A stretch of DNA of 64,000 nucleotides from Deltaproteobacteria bacterium (lineage in GTDB: Bacteria; Desulfobacterota; Binatia; DP-6): the NCBI GenBank assembly GCA_005888095.1, contig VBKF01000102.1, positions 45,803 to 109,802 on the forward strand, written 5' to 3'. Made by a program: the position numbers and the translations under genes. The notes below the pieces were generated by a model. It searched no databases. It had not been told where the DNA came from and saw nothing but the letters and a program-made list of their open reading frames with translations. Below, piece after piece: positions 63,596 to 64,000 of this stretch; the stretch's first letter is position 1; each line of letters begins with the position of its first letter.

Positions 63596-63743
63596 CGATG
63601 AGCATGATCGGGATGTCGTCCTGGATCCGATAGCGCAGCTTGCACGCCCCGCATATGAGCGCGTCCTGCGCCTCGGTCAGGACCACCTCGCCCTTGCACT
63701 GCGGGCAGGCGAGGATCTCGAGCAGCTCCTTGCTGATGGCCAT
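63573..63743 (-). CDS. Trm112/YcaR family zinc-ribbon protein
   Basis: 56 aa. MAISKELLEILACPQCKGEVVL, ICGACKLRYRIQDDIPIMLIDEAERL: the Trm112 family with CxxC pairs. In bacteria it is often next to LPS genes (lpxK-ycaR-kdsB in E. coli); role is likely to activate a methyltransferase or be a stand-alone zinc protein. AAGGAGG Shine-Dalgarno 9 nt before ATG 63743. First gene of the long minus-strand operon. Confidence 0.93.
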   Translation of the reverse strand: MAISKELLEILACPQCKGEVVLTEAQDALICGACKLRYRIQDDIPIMLIDEAERLE

Positions 63744-63803
63744 GGGCCGTCGTCCTCCTTTTCGGGACCGTCTAGCGTCAATCCCCCCGCAAGTACAATT
63801 GCC

Positions 63804-63995
63804 TTGGGGTTCCTTTCGGCCGGGCCTCGGAAACCGGCTGCCTCGAACACGAGGCGCTCCGGGGGCCACGAGGGATATCGTGTCGACACGAAGCGACCGC
63901 CCGAGTCGCGACGTCCGGCGCTCGAGCCACCACTCGAGGGATGGCGTCGGCTCCGGGTCGGCGGCTACCGGATCGTCTTCAACTACGGGAAGTGA
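63804..63995 (+). pseudogene. RelE/ParE-like toxin fragment (possible)
   Basis: The last ~25 codons encode LEPPLEGWRRLRVGGYRIVF, which fits the C-terminal core of RelE-type mRNA interferases (usually L.G..RLRVGDYRVIY). The only start in frame is TTG at 63804 and the 63-residue reading lacks the normal N-terminal helices, so it may be a truncated or decayed gene. An ATG at 63997, two bases past the stop, could start an antitoxin beyond the window edge. Weak assignment. Confidence 0.4.
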
Positions 63996-64000
63996 GATGC

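Overview
The window is very GC-rich and densely coded, with overlapping genes. It looks like a chromosomal segment of a Gram-negative bacterium of the Deltaproteobacteria-like kind (Desulfobacterota or Binatota type). The reasons are an outer-membrane heptose/LPS locus, Tat signals, c-type cytochromes, LLM (F420-type) oxidoreductases, Cys-rich secreted proteins, and the gene order around aroA-cmk-rpsA and yicC-rel-ridA. This placement is inference; no 16S or other decisive marker is present.

Region 1 (1-11496, minus strand) is a housekeeping operon read pgi > mutL > miaA > accA > pheA > hisC > tyrA > aroA > cmk > rpsA (rpsA cut by the left edge). Most junctions are 4-bp ATGA/GTGA overlaps, so translation is probably coupled; pheA-hisC-tyrA-aroA form an aromatic amino acid block. 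Region 2 (11616-14139, plus) holds rfaE2, a DUF1772 membrane protein, zinc-type L28, a thioredoxin whose active-site first Cys codon is TGA (probable selenocysteine, with a SECIS-like hairpin), and a DUF2384/RES toxin-antitoxin pair whose toxin seems to start at CTG. Region 3 (14214-23631) has a cytochrome c, two secreted proteins of unknown function, and a minus-strand run of PLD > penicillin-acylase family > double GFA-domain protein > NamZ muramidase. Region 4 (23748-29973) has a collagen-like secreted protein carrying four Ca-loop cassettes, then an operon of di-haem peroxidase, Tat metallophosphatase and cytochrome c.

Region 5 (29995-42701) is mixed: a second S1-domain protein, RNase HI with a C-terminal viroplasmin-like domain, two LLM oxidoreductases flanking an N-acyl-D-amino-acid deacylase, a TPR protein, a beta-helix protein, an ICMT-type methyltransferase behind a Fur-box-like sequence, a VOC protein, a HAD phosphatase and an ABC1/UbiB kinase. 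Region 6 (42720-63743, minus) is one long run, Trm112-like > heptosyltransferases, LPS kinases and glycosyltransferases > polyprenyl-P sugar transferase > O-antigen ligase > rfaE1 > yicC > archaeal-type CMP kinase > rel > ridA. It should build and phosphorylate an LPS core and attach O-antigen; rfaE1 here and rfaE2 at 11616 together replace a fused HldE. The right edge has a possible RelE-like toxin fragment.

The strongest unusual item is the WUPSC selenocysteine thioredoxin at 12867-13199, which appears as two broken frames unless TGA is read through. Next are a kinase-glycosyltransferase fusion in the LPS operon, the absence of gmk and rpoZ between yicC and rel, and the collagen/Ca-loop chimera.
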